In this document: positions 24,699-33,578 of the stretch, one piece after another
How the letters are laid out: each line of letters begins with the position of its first letter
How positions within the stretch are numbered: the stretch's first letter is position 1
The notes under the pieces: model-generated
The model's database searches: none
What the model was told of the DNA's origin: nothing
What the model saw: only the letters and a program-made list of their open reading frames with translations
Made by a program: the position numbers and the translations under genes
NCBI RefSeq assembly: GCF_902859875.1
Contig: NZ_CADIKF010000067.1
Coordinates: forward strand, 1 to 36,129
Length of the DNA: 36,129 nucleotides
Direction of reading: 5' to 3'
Source: Paraburkholderia solisilvae
Lineage (GTDB): Bacteria; Pseudomonadota; Gammaproteobacteria; Burkholderiales; Burkholderiaceae

Positions 24699-26282
24699 AT
24701 GTCCGATGCCAAAGACTCTGCATTTGCGGCGCAAGTGCATGCTAACCAGCGGACGCTCGTTGCTGGCCTGAAATCACGATACGACTTCATCGTCTGCGGT
24801 TCGGGATCTTCCGGCGCAGTGGTTGCGCGCCGGCTCGCTGAAAACCCGGAGGCGAGCGTTTTGCTTCTGGAGGCCGGGGGAAGTGACGACGTTCCAAGTG
24901 TCACCGAATCCGCGCAATGGCGAAGCAATCTGGGAAGCGAGCGCGACTGGGATTTTAAAGCCAGGCCGGATGCGTCTGTTAGAGGTCGTTCGATGCCCAT
25001 GAATATGGGCAAAGTACTGGGTGGTGGCTCCAGTATTAATGCGATGTACTGGGTACGCGGCCATAGATCCGACTGGGACTATTTCGCATCAGAAACGGGT
25101 GACCCCGCCTGGAGCTATGAGCGGGTGACAGACATTTATCGCAGAATTGAAGACTGGGGCGGCACGCCGGACGCTGATTTACGTGGCAATGGGGGGCTTG
25201 TCTTTGTATCGCCAGCACGCTTGCTCCCTATTGGCACAGCGATGCGTGAAGCCGCGCTTGCTTCGAATATTCAGAACTTTGAATCTCTGAACGGACCGAT
25301 GATGACGGCCGAGAGCGGCTGTGCCCTGAGCGAACATCGCATCCGGGATGGAAAGCGGCTGTCGATCTACCGTTCCTATGTGTTTCCCTACATGGATCGG
25401 TCAAACCTGACGGTGCTCACGCACGCTGTCGTTACGCGGCTAATGCTGGATGGCAAGCGAACCGCGGGCGTTGAGGTGTATTTTGGAGGCCAGCTGCATC
25501 GTATTGAAGCCGAACAGGAGGTTGTGCTTTCCCTCGGCGCCATTAATACACCAAAAGTTTTGATGCAGTCCGGGATTGGCGATCAAGCCGAATTGCGGCG
25601 CGCTGGGATTCCAGTGATTCAGCATCTTCCCGGTGTCGGACAGAATTTTCAGGATCATTGCATGTTCCGAGGCTGTGCATGGAGAACACTAGTCCCCGTT
25701 GAAAGCCCGGAGGTCAGCAGCCAAACCATGCTTTTCTGGAGGAGCCGACAAGATCTGGTCTCCCCGGACATACAGATCTACCACGGGTTAAATCTATGGT
25801 CTGGGCTGGGCGGTGTTGATTCGATGACAATTCTGCCGACACTAGTACGCCCCAGGAGCCGCGGCCATCTGAGGCTGACGGGACCGAGTCCGCGGGATCC
25901 ACTCGAAATCTACGCAAACACGTTAAGTGACCCGGAAGACCTCAAGGCAATGGTTGCGGCAATTGGTTTTTGCAGGAAGCTTGGACGCTCAGCGAGTTTT
26001 CGCCCCTTCCTGAGACACGAGGTCGTGCCAGGGGATCTCAAAGGATTTGCGCTTGAGGACGCCGTTCGAACTTCTGTGAGCACAATCTGGCACCAATCCG
26101 GTACTGCCAAGATGGGGCGTGATGGTATGTCCGTCGTGGACGGGCGACTTAAGGTTTATGGAATTGATAATCTCCGTGTCGCTGATGCTTCTGTGATGCC
26201 GCATATCTCGACAGGCAATACGATGGCGCCGTGCGTGATCATTGGGGAGCGCTGTGCGGATGCTATAAAGGCTGATTGGTAA
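24699..26282 (+). CDS. GMC-family FAD-dependent oxidoreductase (choline/alcohol dehydrogenase type)
   Basis: A 527-residue flavoprotein. The FAD-binding fold is clear: DFIVCGSGSSGAVVARRLAE followed by VLLLEAG, GKVLGGGSSINAMYWVRG (GMC signature 1), and LSLGAINTPKVLMQSGIG (signature 2). The catalytic His-Asn pair is seen in WHQSGTAKMG and STGNTMAPCVIIGERCAD. Such enzymes oxidise alcohols to aldehydes with a quinone or cytochrome as acceptor; the substrate is unknown. GTG at 24690 and ATG at 24699 are both possible starts, neither with a clear ribosome binding site. The gene is divergent from the FixJ-type regulator and followed by a LysR regulator on the same strand, either of which could control it. 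Confidence 0.92.
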   Translation: MSDAKDSAFAAQVHANQRTLVAGLKSRYDFIVCGSGSSGAVVARRLAENPEASVLLLEAGGSDDVPSVTESAQWRSNLGSERDWDFKARPDASVRGRSMPMNMGKVLGGGSSINAMYWVRGHRSDWDYFASETGDPAWSYERVTDIYRRIEDWGGTPDADLRGNGGLVFVSPARLLPIGTAMREAALASNIQNFESLNGPMMTAESGCALSEHRIRDGKRLSIYRSYVFPYMDRSNLTVLTHAVVTRLMLDGKRTAGVEVYFGGQLHRIEAEQEVVLSLGAINTPKVLMQSGIGDQAELRRAGIPVIQHLPGVGQNFQDHCMFRGCAWRTLVPVESPEVSSQTMLFWRSRQDLVSPDIQIYHGLNLWSGLGGVDSMTILPTLVRPRSRGHLRLTGPSPRDPLEIYANTLSDPEDLKAMVAAIGFCRKLGRSASFRPFLRHEVVPGDLKGFALEDAVRTSVSTIWHQSGTAKMGRDGMSVVDGRLKVYGIDNLRVADASVMPHISTGNTMAPCVIIGERCADAIKADW

Positions 26283-26774
26283 AACAAGCGCTGTTTGACT
26301 CACGTTCAGAGAACGACCATCTTCGCTATGTCGCCGAACTCGGAACGCGTCGCGCCAATCCTGGGCATCAACAGTCGTGGGTATCTAAAACGCGTGAGGT
26401 CGGTTCGGCTCCAGGCTGATGCGGGATAAGGTGCTACCGCACCATGGAACCGATTCTTTATCGGTAAACCTTCGACACCTGCGGCACCGAAACGGCCTGT
26501 TTCACAGACAGCAAAATATGTCGTGCCTCGGCTGCAGCCGTTGGCGCTTTGCTCGGCCGGTCGATGCCGGTTTGCATGATGGTACGCACCCCGCCAAACG
26601 GCTGCGGTTCGCCAACGGCGATCGCATAGGCGGCTGTGAGCGAATCCAGGGGCGCACGCTGGAACTGTTTTGACAGTCCTTCTCGAGTTTTGGGAATTAC
26701 TACATTATAATATCTTGTTTCCACGAAATTCCGCCAATGCATATCTGGTATGCACTTAGAAGGCAATCTGATCC
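26283..26774. other. Gap with an unassigned minus-strand frame and a LysR operator candidate
   Basis: A minus-strand frame (26458-26766, about 102 codons) contains a protein-like segment APLDSLTAAYAIAVGEPQPF but has no clear start or known family. It would be divergent from the LysR gene, the usual place for a LysR target, and may be a remnant. Confidence 0.35.
26738..26754 (+). promoter_or_regulatory. Inverted repeat upstream of the LysR gene
   Basis: TGCATA-TCTGG-TATGCA, a perfect 6-5-6 inverted repeat ending 20 bases before the LysR start codon. Likely an operator for autoregulation, or control of a divergent gene. Confidence 0.55.
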
Positions 26775-27776
26775 ATGGAAATCAAACAGCTTCAGCTTTT
26801 CTCGCGAATCGCGGAGATCGGCAACCTGACCCGTGCTGCAAGCGTGTTAGATGTGACGCAAGCTGCCCTCAGCCGACAAGTGGCGCAACTGGAAGCGGAA
26901 CTCGGGACGGAACTATTTAGACGGAATGGCCGCGGACTTGTATTGACTGACGCGGGAAGACGTTTGCTCGACCAGGTGCCGATGGTGCTTCGTCAGATTG
27001 CTATTGCCGAGCGCGCGGTGAAGGGTGAAAGCGCGCCACTTCAAGGCTCATTCGTTCTTGGGTTGGCGCCCTCTCTCGCGAGAACTGTTGTCGTTCCGCT
27101 GATTCAGGCATTTCGTGAACAATTGCCGGAGGTAACGTTAAGAACAGTAGATGGCACATCGGCAAATCTCAGAGAACTGGTTGGTGCGGGAAAGCTCGAT
27201 TGCGCGGTAGTCTATAACCCAGTCCCAAGCGAAACGGTGGATTTGCGACCGCTCGCTAGCGAGCGCCTCTATCTTGTTTCTAGCCTGAAGGCGGTTCGAG
27301 ATGGCTTTGTACCACCCCGCTCGGTAAGGCTCGAAAAACTGCCGGAACTACCGCTGGTCATCGCCGGGAAGAGCAATGTTATACACGGTGTTTTAGCGGC
27401 GGCCCTCGCCGAACAAGGATTGACCGCCCAAGTGGTCCATGAGATCGAGAATCTCACAGCAATACTTGATTTGATCCGCCATGGATACGGTTGTTCAGTG
27501 ATTCCTCTGAGCGGCGTGCGGCCGTGCATCGGCGATTCCAAATTGCGCTTGCATCGTATCGACAAGCCACATCTGGAATGTGGTCTTTCGATAGCCACCC
27601 CCGCTCGTAGCGGAAACGATATGTTGATATCAGAAAGCACATCGTTATTGCGGGAGGTCGTGCTCAAGGAACTTCAGCGGTATCACGTGGAAGTAGAAAA
27701 TGCGATCGATGAACAGTCTGACATTCCGACGGTCGGCCGCAGTGTTGCTAAAACTGGACGCCCCCAGCGGCAATAG
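26775..27776 (+). CDS. LysR-family transcriptional regulator
   Basis: A 333-residue LysR regulator: N-terminal winged helix (2-60, QLQLFSRIAEIGNLTRAASV, LDVTQAALSRQVAQLEAELG, ELFRRNGRGLVLTDAG) and a periplasmic-binding-like effector domain (about 90-300). The ATG start begins with the typical MEIKQLQLF. It is of the group with FRRNGRG, often called Nac/CynR-like. The tail of about 25 residues after the effector domain is a little longer than usual. It lies 492 bases after the GMC gene on the same strand, with an inverted repeat in its promoter. Effector and targets unknown. Confidence 0.93.
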   Translation: MEIKQLQLFSRIAEIGNLTRAASVLDVTQAALSRQVAQLEAELGTELFRRNGRGLVLTDAGRRLLDQVPMVLRQIAIAERAVKGESAPLQGSFVLGLAPSLARTVVVPLIQAFREQLPEVTLRTVDGTSANLRELVGAGKLDCAVVYNPVPSETVDLRPLASERLYLVSSLKAVRDGFVPPRSVRLEKLPELPLVIAGKSNVIHGVLAAALAEQGLTAQVVHEIENLTAILDLIRHGYGCSVIPLSGVRPCIGDSKLRLHRIDKPHLECGLSIATPARSGNDMLISESTSLLREVVLKELQRYHVEVENAIDEQSDIPTVGRSVAKTGRPQRQ

Positions 27777-28537
27777 GTGTTCATCATCAGGCAGTCGCAA
27801 ACAAATTATACGGACCGCGATTGTCGAAGCTTCAAGCTGGATTTGAAGCCTTTTCTGCATCAATAGCTGCTACGGATTCACGTCCCGCACTGTCCAAGGC
27901 AGCACCCGCAGCAGCGCCGTCCGCATACCGGTGCATCCCAGGTGACGTCGAACGACCTTCCATCTGCCAGCTTGATGCGATCCCGCACCCGGTCGACAAC
28001 ATTGCTTTGATAGATCGCCCCTCCTCAAGTCGACCTCCAGGTGTCGCGGGCCAGCCTGTGTTCAGGCGCCGCCCTGAATGCACTCCGAGTTCTTGATCGG
28101 TTCCAAGAGAGCCCCGTACGGCTAGCATATTTCAGCAACTTGCAGCCGGGAACACGATGTCCGCGTCTAGCGTGCAACGCGCAAACAGAATCTCGAGTTC
28201 TATACCGGCAGGTTCCCCCTCGACGGCCATCCAACCTTCCTCGGCACGGATGCTCACCATTTGACCCATCCATCTGTCGCAGGTCTGGTTGCCCGCACGT
28301 CGCACTAACACACGGTTGCGATCGACGGATCGCTCAGCAAATCGTCAGCCCTGAAGCAAAGGCGGGCCGCGCGATGTCGCGTCCCACATACACAGCACAG
28401 GACGTGGCGCTGCGTGCTTGTGCTGAATGGAGCGACCGGCCAATCTGCTCGAATCATCGCACTAACCGATACCTGCTATACCAATTCGTTATTTCTTGTA
28501 TAGTAGTTATACCGCTACAGTATTTCATGAGGTGATC
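27777..28537. other. Gap with a mostly open minus-strand frame, possible decayed gene
   Basis: On the minus strand a single reading frame runs from 28344 to 27832, interrupted only by TGA at 28132-28134. The first part reads MVSIRAEEGWMAVEGEPAG and IELEILFARCTLDADIV. I do not recognise the protein. It may be a gene broken by a stop codon or chance in GC-rich DNA. Confidence 0.3.
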
Positions 28538-28945
28538 GTGGAATCGTGTCGACTCGAAAATTTCCTCCGCGAGGCCGAACAAGGCAGCTTCACGCGGGCA
28601 ACGAGCTATCTGGCGATCGCACAACCAGCCCTAAGCCGACCGCCAAAAGCCATCGAACTGGGGTTCCGGCAGCTGTCCCTTAAGCAAAATGGAAGGGAAG
28701 CGGCACCTACGGAACACGGACGGCGCCTGCTGGAACCTAACCCGAACACTCTTAGGCGTGAGGAGAGAAGCAGCAAGCAAGCTCGTCGTTGCCTTGCCCT
28801 GCGGGTGAGTTCAATTGTGATTACGCCCCCCGCATCAGCAACTTCCGCGAATGTTCTCCCAAATCGACTCGACGGATTCTTGCATGTCCTTCCGCCTACG
28901 TGCATTGGCCGTGAAATCCGTACGAGACCTGGAATTGCTGTCTAA
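28538..28945 (+). pseudogene. Decayed LysR-family regulator gene
   Basis: From a GTG the frame reads VESCRLENFLREAEQGSFTR, then ATSYLAIAQPALSRPP, corresponding to the LysR winged helix (usual form: LRQLENFLRVVEQGSFTRAA..L.IAQPALSRQIR.LE). Later matches such as KQNGREAAPTEHGRRLLE are degraded, with many changes at normally fixed positions (SRQ to SRPP, RNGRG to QNGRE). The frame ends after 136 codons, less than half of a normal gene, and no effector domain remains. It belongs to the same LysR group as the intact gene at 26775-27776. Confidence 0.8.
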
Positions 28946-29021
28946 CGACGCAGCCCAGTGTATGAGATAGAAGTGGACGCGCATACCGTTAATCAACGTA
29001 TTCGGTTAAACAAAAACTTTC

Positions 29022-29071
29022 TGCATTGCTTATAGAATGCATATCGATAGTTGAAAACATGCATTCGATAT
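29022..29071 (+). promoter_or_regulatory. Nested inverted repeats upstream of the second AraC gene
   Basis: TGCATT-N8-AATGCA (29022-29041) is immediately followed by ATATCGA-N17-TCGATAT (29041-29047 and 29065-29071). The second repeat also contains GCATTCGATAT, a variant of GCATATCGATA in the first. Likely regulator-binding sites about 105-155 bases before the gene. Confidence 0.5.
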
Positions 29072-29175
29072 GTCACAGCATGAATCATGGGAATTAGCCT
29101 CTTCTGAAGCTGTTGACGTTCTCAAAGGAACCTGAGCTCAAAAGCTTTTGTGCGTATCCCATTGAACGCCGACAT

Positions 29176-30171
29176 ATGAATATTCCCGTGCAAAAAAATA
29201 CCATCGTCTTAACAGGCAATGAAATAAGTGATCCGGCTCGTCGACACTGGTGGACCTCTATCATGCTCAATTCCTATGGCATGACGTGCAAACTTGATAC
29301 GGCCGGCTCGGTGGATAGCATCATTCAGGAATGGACGCTGGGAGAACTTCCGATCCTCGATCTTCGGATGACGAAGCAACTTGTGGCTCCCACCCTTCGT
29401 GATAGCGCGTGCTGGAATGGCGATCACCTTTTTCTCAAGATAGTGAAGTCTGGATCCATTTCCATCGAGCAGAATGGAGAATCGAGGGCGTTCGGCCCGA
29501 ACAGCCTGATAATTACAGATCCGCTGCACTCGTATGTTCAAATCTTCGACGAATCCACATCACTCGGGGTGCTCAGGCTGTCAAAGGAAACGTTACGAGT
29601 CCGAGGCCTGCCCTACAACTTTCCCGAAGTTCACGACGGAGATCTAAGTTCGCCCGACGTTCAGGCCGTTCGCGACGTCATCCTGATGCTCATTGACCAA
29701 AGCAGTACGGTAAGTCGTGAGTTGGGGCATCGTCTGTCGCAGCAATGTCTCGACTTGATGGACGTCGTACTTAACGGAGAATCCAAGTCCGGTCGCAAGC
29801 GAACTGGCGCCGCAGCCCTGGTATTACGTGCAAAGCAGGTGATCTTGCGCCTTGCCCGAAACCCCGATCTGGATATGAACTGGATTGCACGTGAATTGAG
29901 CGTGTCACCGAACTACCTGACCCGCGCGTTTAAAGCAACCGGGCAAACGCCAATGCGTTATCTGATGTCGGTACGGCTTGGTTTTGCCGCAAAATTGCTC
30001 GTTGAACAAAACGCAAAGGTGAAAGAAATCGCATTCCGGTGCGGGTTTGCAAGCAGCTCGCATTTCTGCAGTGTATTCAAGCGCAGATTCGGGATGTCTC
30101 CACAAGAGTTCGCATTCACGCAACGGGCGAGTCGGTTGCCAGGCCGTCAAACCGTAAAGCCGGACCAGTAG
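29176..30171 (+). CDS. AraC-family transcriptional regulator (FeaR-like)
   Basis: A 331-residue regulator with an N-terminal AraC-binding-like domain (as in FeaR) and a C-terminal AraC helix-turn-helix pair: MNWIARELSVSPNYLTRAFKATG, then VKEIAFRCGFASSSHFCSVF with KRRFGMSPQEF. The ATG at 29176 is preferred over a TTG at 29113, although neither has a strong ribosome binding site. FeaR-like regulators usually activate aromatic or amine catabolic genes; none lies next to it, and the decayed LysR gene on one side and the frameshifted hydrolase on the other suggest partners may have been lost. Confidence 0.88.
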   Translation: MNIPVQKNTIVLTGNEISDPARRHWWTSIMLNSYGMTCKLDTAGSVDSIIQEWTLGELPILDLRMTKQLVAPTLRDSACWNGDHLFLKIVKSGSISIEQNGESRAFGPNSLIITDPLHSYVQIFDESTSLGVLRLSKETLRVRGLPYNFPEVHDGDLSSPDVQAVRDVILMLIDQSSTVSRELGHRLSQQCLDLMDVVLNGESKSGRKRTGAAALVLRAKQVILRLARNPDLDMNWIARELSVSPNYLTRAFKATGQTPMRYLMSVRLGFAAKLLVEQNAKVKEIAFRCGFASSSHFCSVFKRRFGMSPQEFAFTQRASRLPGRQTVKPDQ

Positions 30172-30439
30172 GCGGCGTTCAATCGCTGGCTTGGCGCGCT
30201 GCGCAGCTCGATCACAGCACAACGTGATGCATCGCCTGCAATGGCCGTCTTGAGCTCGTCTACTCAATCATACGATCCCGCAATATCGAGCGGTTTTCGG
30301 AAAAGCAAACCGCGATCATCCCCCAATCTCCGCAGTACCGCCCCAATCCGACGTTTTTCCAGTGAAGCGGCGTCGTGTAAACGGGGGGTATGCTCCGCTA
30401 TCCAGTCGGGCGACGGAAATCCACAAGGAGTAAATACTG

Positions 30440-31233
30440 ATGAATAGACGAGCCTTCTCTGCCTCCATGATCGCAGGCGCCGCATTCTCGCTGGTGTCTA
30501 CCCGTGGTACTGCCGCGATCTCAGCTCCAGTCAGGGCGCGCAATGTCGTTCTAGTGCACGGCTTGTTCGCCGACGGATCGTGCTGGTCTGAAGTAATCGC
30601 AAGATTGCAGGCGGCCGGACTCAACGTCACGTCCGTGCAAAACCCTCTCACGACATTGCCCGAAGCGGTCGCGTCAGCGCAACGTGTGCTAGATCGGCAA
30701 GATGGGCCAACGGTGCTCGTCGGTCATTCATTCTCCGGAATGATTGTCACCGAAGCGGGTATGCATCCAATGGTGTCAGCTCTTGTTTATGTGGCTGCGC
30801 GAGCGCCCGATGCAGGTGAAGACTACGCGGCCCTGGCCAAGAATTTTCCGACGCCCCCCGCATCCGCCGGAATACTTTTCGACGGCGATGAGGGCCGTCT
30901 TAGCGAGGCGGCATTCTTGCGCGATTTCGCGGGAGACCTACCGGAAGCGAAAGCAAAACGCTCTACGCGACGCAGGAGCCGTTTCGGAAAGAACTGCTAT
31001 CAGGCAAAACCGAGCACGCGGCCTGGCGATCAAAGCCTAGTTTCTATGCTGTCTCGACCGAGGATCGTACTATCAATCCGGACTTGGAGCGCTACATGGC
31101 CAAACGGATGAACGCCAAGACCATCGAAGTTAAAGCAAGCCATCTCTCATTGATATCCCAGCCAGACAAGATCACGCGTCTCATTATGGAAGCTGCGGGA
31201 CAACCAGCTAGGGCAAAAAATGACGCGACGTAA
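30440..31233 (+). pseudogene. Exported alpha/beta hydrolase, frameshifted
   Basis: An alpha/beta-hydrolase gene split by one missing base. Frame 1 (30440-30958) gives a twin-arginine-like signal (MNRRAFSASMIAGAAF), the oxyanion region VLVHGLFADGSCW and the nucleophile S97 in LVGHSFSG. At the run AAAA (30955-30958) the family sequence continues in the next frame as KTLYATQEPFRKELLSGK, SKPSFYAVSTEDRTINPD (catalytic Asp region) and KASHLSLISQP (catalytic His) to TAA at 31231-31233. One more A in the run restores the whole protein of about 265 residues. In the unshifted frame the product ends at 31111 without the Asp and His. AAGGAG lies 9 bases before the ATG. A true mutation or a sequencing error are both possible. 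Confidence 0.85.
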
Positions 31234-32128
31234 TCGGACAGGCACGCACAAGCTATCGACACGATTTTCCGAAAGACTGCCGATGGCGATATCGGCGCTC
31301 TAACCTAAGGGCGACGAGAATTGCGGGTTGATTTTACTTTGTCCATAGACGCTCAGGTTGCATCGGGAACCTGAACTTAGGCGGATCAGCCAACGGGGCA
31401 GACAGCTATCCGCGCATGCTGGTCAAGGCGGACCCGCAAGGACCGTGTTCGTGCAGGTTTGCTTTGCTTCTGCAGGCAGCTTGCACGCACGAGAACTTTG
31501 GGCCGTAACCTTCAACCTCGAATAAATGCTTGCCGGCGTGCTCAAGCCTTGTGCTTTCGCGTCCCGTCGATCGGTACGTCCTGGACATCGCCCATGCTCA
31601 CGCCCGAAGAGCCACTAAAGGCAAATGAATACCTGCCTGCGGAATTAGAGAACAGGGCCCACGCCTCGCTCCCATACAGCCTCATTTTATCATTGGCGGC
31701 TTTGCCTGCCTGGTGTTGAGACCAGTTGTGCTGCAGCACTTCGCCCCGATGGCTTTAGATGGCTTCGCGTGAACGAAGTTTATCCGCCTTTTCAATTGGT
31801 GCTCAAGGTGTGAGTCGGCTATCGACGTTTGTTAAGAAAGTTGGGCTTGTCGATGGGCTACACAGACTGGCCTCCACATGCGAGCGCGAAGGGCTAAGCC
31901 GCTCTCTGCGGCGCGTTCCTGAACCAGAATGCCCGCGCAAATTCATCGAGAGAATCGCAACTCTCTTACCTTCCGGTATCGGACAGGCACCGCCACGCAG
32001 TCGCGCCCATGCTCGGAGCGTGCCTGCGCGCGATGCTTTAGAACCATGCGGCTAATCGAGCTAAAGAGCTAAGCATGGATTGGGGCTGAGCATACTGAAC
32101 ATTGCCAACGCACCTGTGGCAACCAGCG
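31234..32128. other. Gene-poor stretch with one protein-like scrap
   Basis: No gene supported over 895 bases. On the minus strand 31542-31754 encodes SHRGEVLQHNWSQHQ and later YGSEAWALFSNSAGRYSFAF, GVSMGDVQDVPIDG, preceded by an in-frame TAA. It reads like real protein but I do not recognise it; a remnant is likely. Confidence 0.35.
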
Positions 32129-32599
32129 CTACGCTCTCAGGATCACCACGGCCACAATCGCGATGACCAAAGCGACGACGTCTTCGATCAATGCTGCCGG
32201 ATGATCTTTACCACCGAGTAATTTTGCAAGACGTGAACGAAATTCGGAACCACCGAACGTACCAATTGCGGCGCCAATAATGCCAACGACTGCACATCCA
32301 ACGGAACTGCCGCTAGGCGCGCCCAATACCGCCCCACAGAAACAGCCGCTCACCAGTCGAGGAATGAGCTGCATCGGCACCTTGCGGCTTGGAGTCTTCG
32401 GCAATTGATCTGTTACGAGTTCGACAATCGCAAGTACGCTGAAAATTATTCCGGCCCACACGCTGGTCATGAACGACGCCCAGGTGCCCGAGAAATCTGT
32501 TGGGTGGAGGCAGGCGAACCAGCTGACCGCGGCAGGCGCTATGAATGCGCGTAGTCCGGCGACAATCCCTAAGAGCAAAACGGCTAAGTAAAGTAACAC
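32129..32599 (-). CDS. DUF4126-like integral membrane protein
   Basis: A 156-residue hydrophobic protein with about four membrane segments: LLYLAVLLLGIVAGLRAFIAPAAVSW at the front, a central AGIIFSVLAIVELVTDQLPKTPSRK, GAVLGAPSGSSVGCAVVGIIGAAIG, and a C-terminal DVVALVIAIVAVVIL. The pattern GLR.F..PA and ELV.DKLP.TP.R fits the DUF4126 family of unknown function. The start is GTG at 32599, supported by AAGGAA 6 bases upstream; the frame continues to 32737 with Arg-rich sequence that is not family-like. It is divergent from the bufferin operon, 641 bases away, and has no evident functional link to it. Confidence 0.82.
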   Translation of the reverse strand: MLLYLAVLLLGIVAGLRAFIAPAAVSWFACLHPTDFSGTWASFMTSVWAGIIFSVLAIVELVTDQLPKTPSRKVPMQLIPRLVSGCFCGAVLGAPSGSSVGCAVVGIIGAAIGTFGGSEFRSRLAKLLGGKDHPAALIEDVVALVIAIVAVVILRA

Positions 32600-32880
32600 C
32601 GATATTTCCTTCAAGGTTCTTGTACAAACTGCAAAGAATATCAATAAGCGGGCCCAATTTGACCTCGAACCCGCAAATGATCTTCCACCAGCAGACCGTG
32701 CCCGTACGAGCTCTCTGGTCCACCAACATGGTCGCAATTGCGCATGTGCGCTTATGCGATTGACCGTAACTATAGAGGCCCGGTACCCTGGAGAGATGTC
32801 ACAAAAAATGCATTTCCATATCTCAATCTCAACACGTAGCCGGCTGTACCCCGTCAGGCAACGCTCGGCCCTATCGCCTT

Positions 32881-32907
32881 GACAAGGTCACTTGGGCTGA
32901 CCTTGTC
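32881..32907. repeat. Perfect 10-bp inverted repeat
   Basis: GACAAGGTCA (32881-32890), a 7-base spacer, then TGACCTTGTC (32898-32907). No T-run on either side, so not a typical terminator. Possible operator or scar of a mobile element. Confidence 0.6.
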
Positions 32908-33197
32908 GCACAGATGCCAACGCACGCACCGAATAAGCACGCCCGACTATACCTACAGGTAATTGCGCGCAATCTTCACCATGTCCAAAGTGCGTCTTGG
33001 TGGGGATTCTTAAACACCATAGTCACCGGTTACACGATGCGCCGCCCTCACCGGCTGCATGCAAAAGTGGCAATGCGAACTGTAACGAACATGTGCGTGA
33101 TAACCGTTCGCTAAAGGCCTCATCAGAAGAGAGCCCGATTCTGCGGTCCTAAGCATGGGCCCGCTGCATTCGGACTATCTTTTGATTAACATCGGAC

Positions 33198-33215
33198 CGT
33201 ACCAGTTGCGGTACG
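33198..33215 (+). promoter_or_regulatory. Palindrome in the bufferin operon leader
   Basis: CGTACC-AGTTGC-GGTACG, a perfect 6-6-6 inverted repeat, ends 25 bases before the bufA1 start codon. It could be a repressor site overlapping the promoter or a leader hairpin. Confidence 0.5.
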
Positions 33216-33240
33216 TCAGTTCTACTCAACGGAGAGATCA

Positions 33241-33555
33241 ATGTCTGCAAAGAAGACCGCTGTCAGTTCCGCCCTGCTCGCAAGCGCCGTGGCCACCCTG
33301 CTCGCCACGGCCGCGCAGGCTGCGCCGCTCACCAAGGCAGAAGTCAATGCAGCAACCGCTGCTCATAAGGAAAAGTGCTTCGGCGTCGCGCTGAAAGGAC
33401 AGAACGACTGCGCAGCTGGTCCTGGCACGACGTGCCAAGGTACGTCGACAATGGACTTTCAGGGCAACTCGTGGAAGTTCGCACCTGCTGGAACGTGTAC
33501 GGAGATCGTCACGCCGGCTGGAAATCACGGCTCGCTGACTCCGATAAAGTCGTAA
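33241..33555 (+). CDS. bufA1: Bufferin precursor peptide (BufA1/DUF2282 family)
   Basis: A 104-residue secreted precursor. A Sec signal peptide (positively charged MSAKK, hydrophobic 8-22, cleavage after AQA at 27) precedes a small core with four cysteines, C46, C57, C65 and C86, in the family pattern KCFGVALKGQNDCAAGPGTTC...GNSWKFAPAGTC. DUF2282 proteins are periplasmic bufferins: ribosomally made peptides in which an MNIO enzyme converts some cysteines to thiooxazoles that bind copper. ATG start has GGAG with 6-base spacing. It heads an operon with the modifying enzyme 23 bases downstream. The palindrome in the leader may mediate metal-dependent control. The product is therefore expected to sequester metal outside the cytoplasm. 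Confidence 0.92.
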   Translation: MSAKKTAVSSALLASAVATLLATAAQAAPLTKAEVNAATAAHKEKCFGVALKGQNDCAAGPGTTCQGTSTMDFQGNSWKFAPAGTCTEIVTPAGNHGSLTPIKS

Positions 33556-33578
33556 CACCCGGGTCAAGAACGGGGACT

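Larger units (their letters stand above)
32600..33240. other. Long divergent gap upstream of the bufferin operon
   Basis: No gene supported; no sigma or anti-sigma gene, which often accompany bufferin operons, was found. It holds two inverted repeats listed separately. Confidence 0.5.

Noticed and set aside
30953..30961. Programmed -1 frameshifting in the hydrolase gene
   Set aside because: GCAAAACGC is not a proper slippery heptamer and no downstream structure was evident; a lost A explains it more simply.
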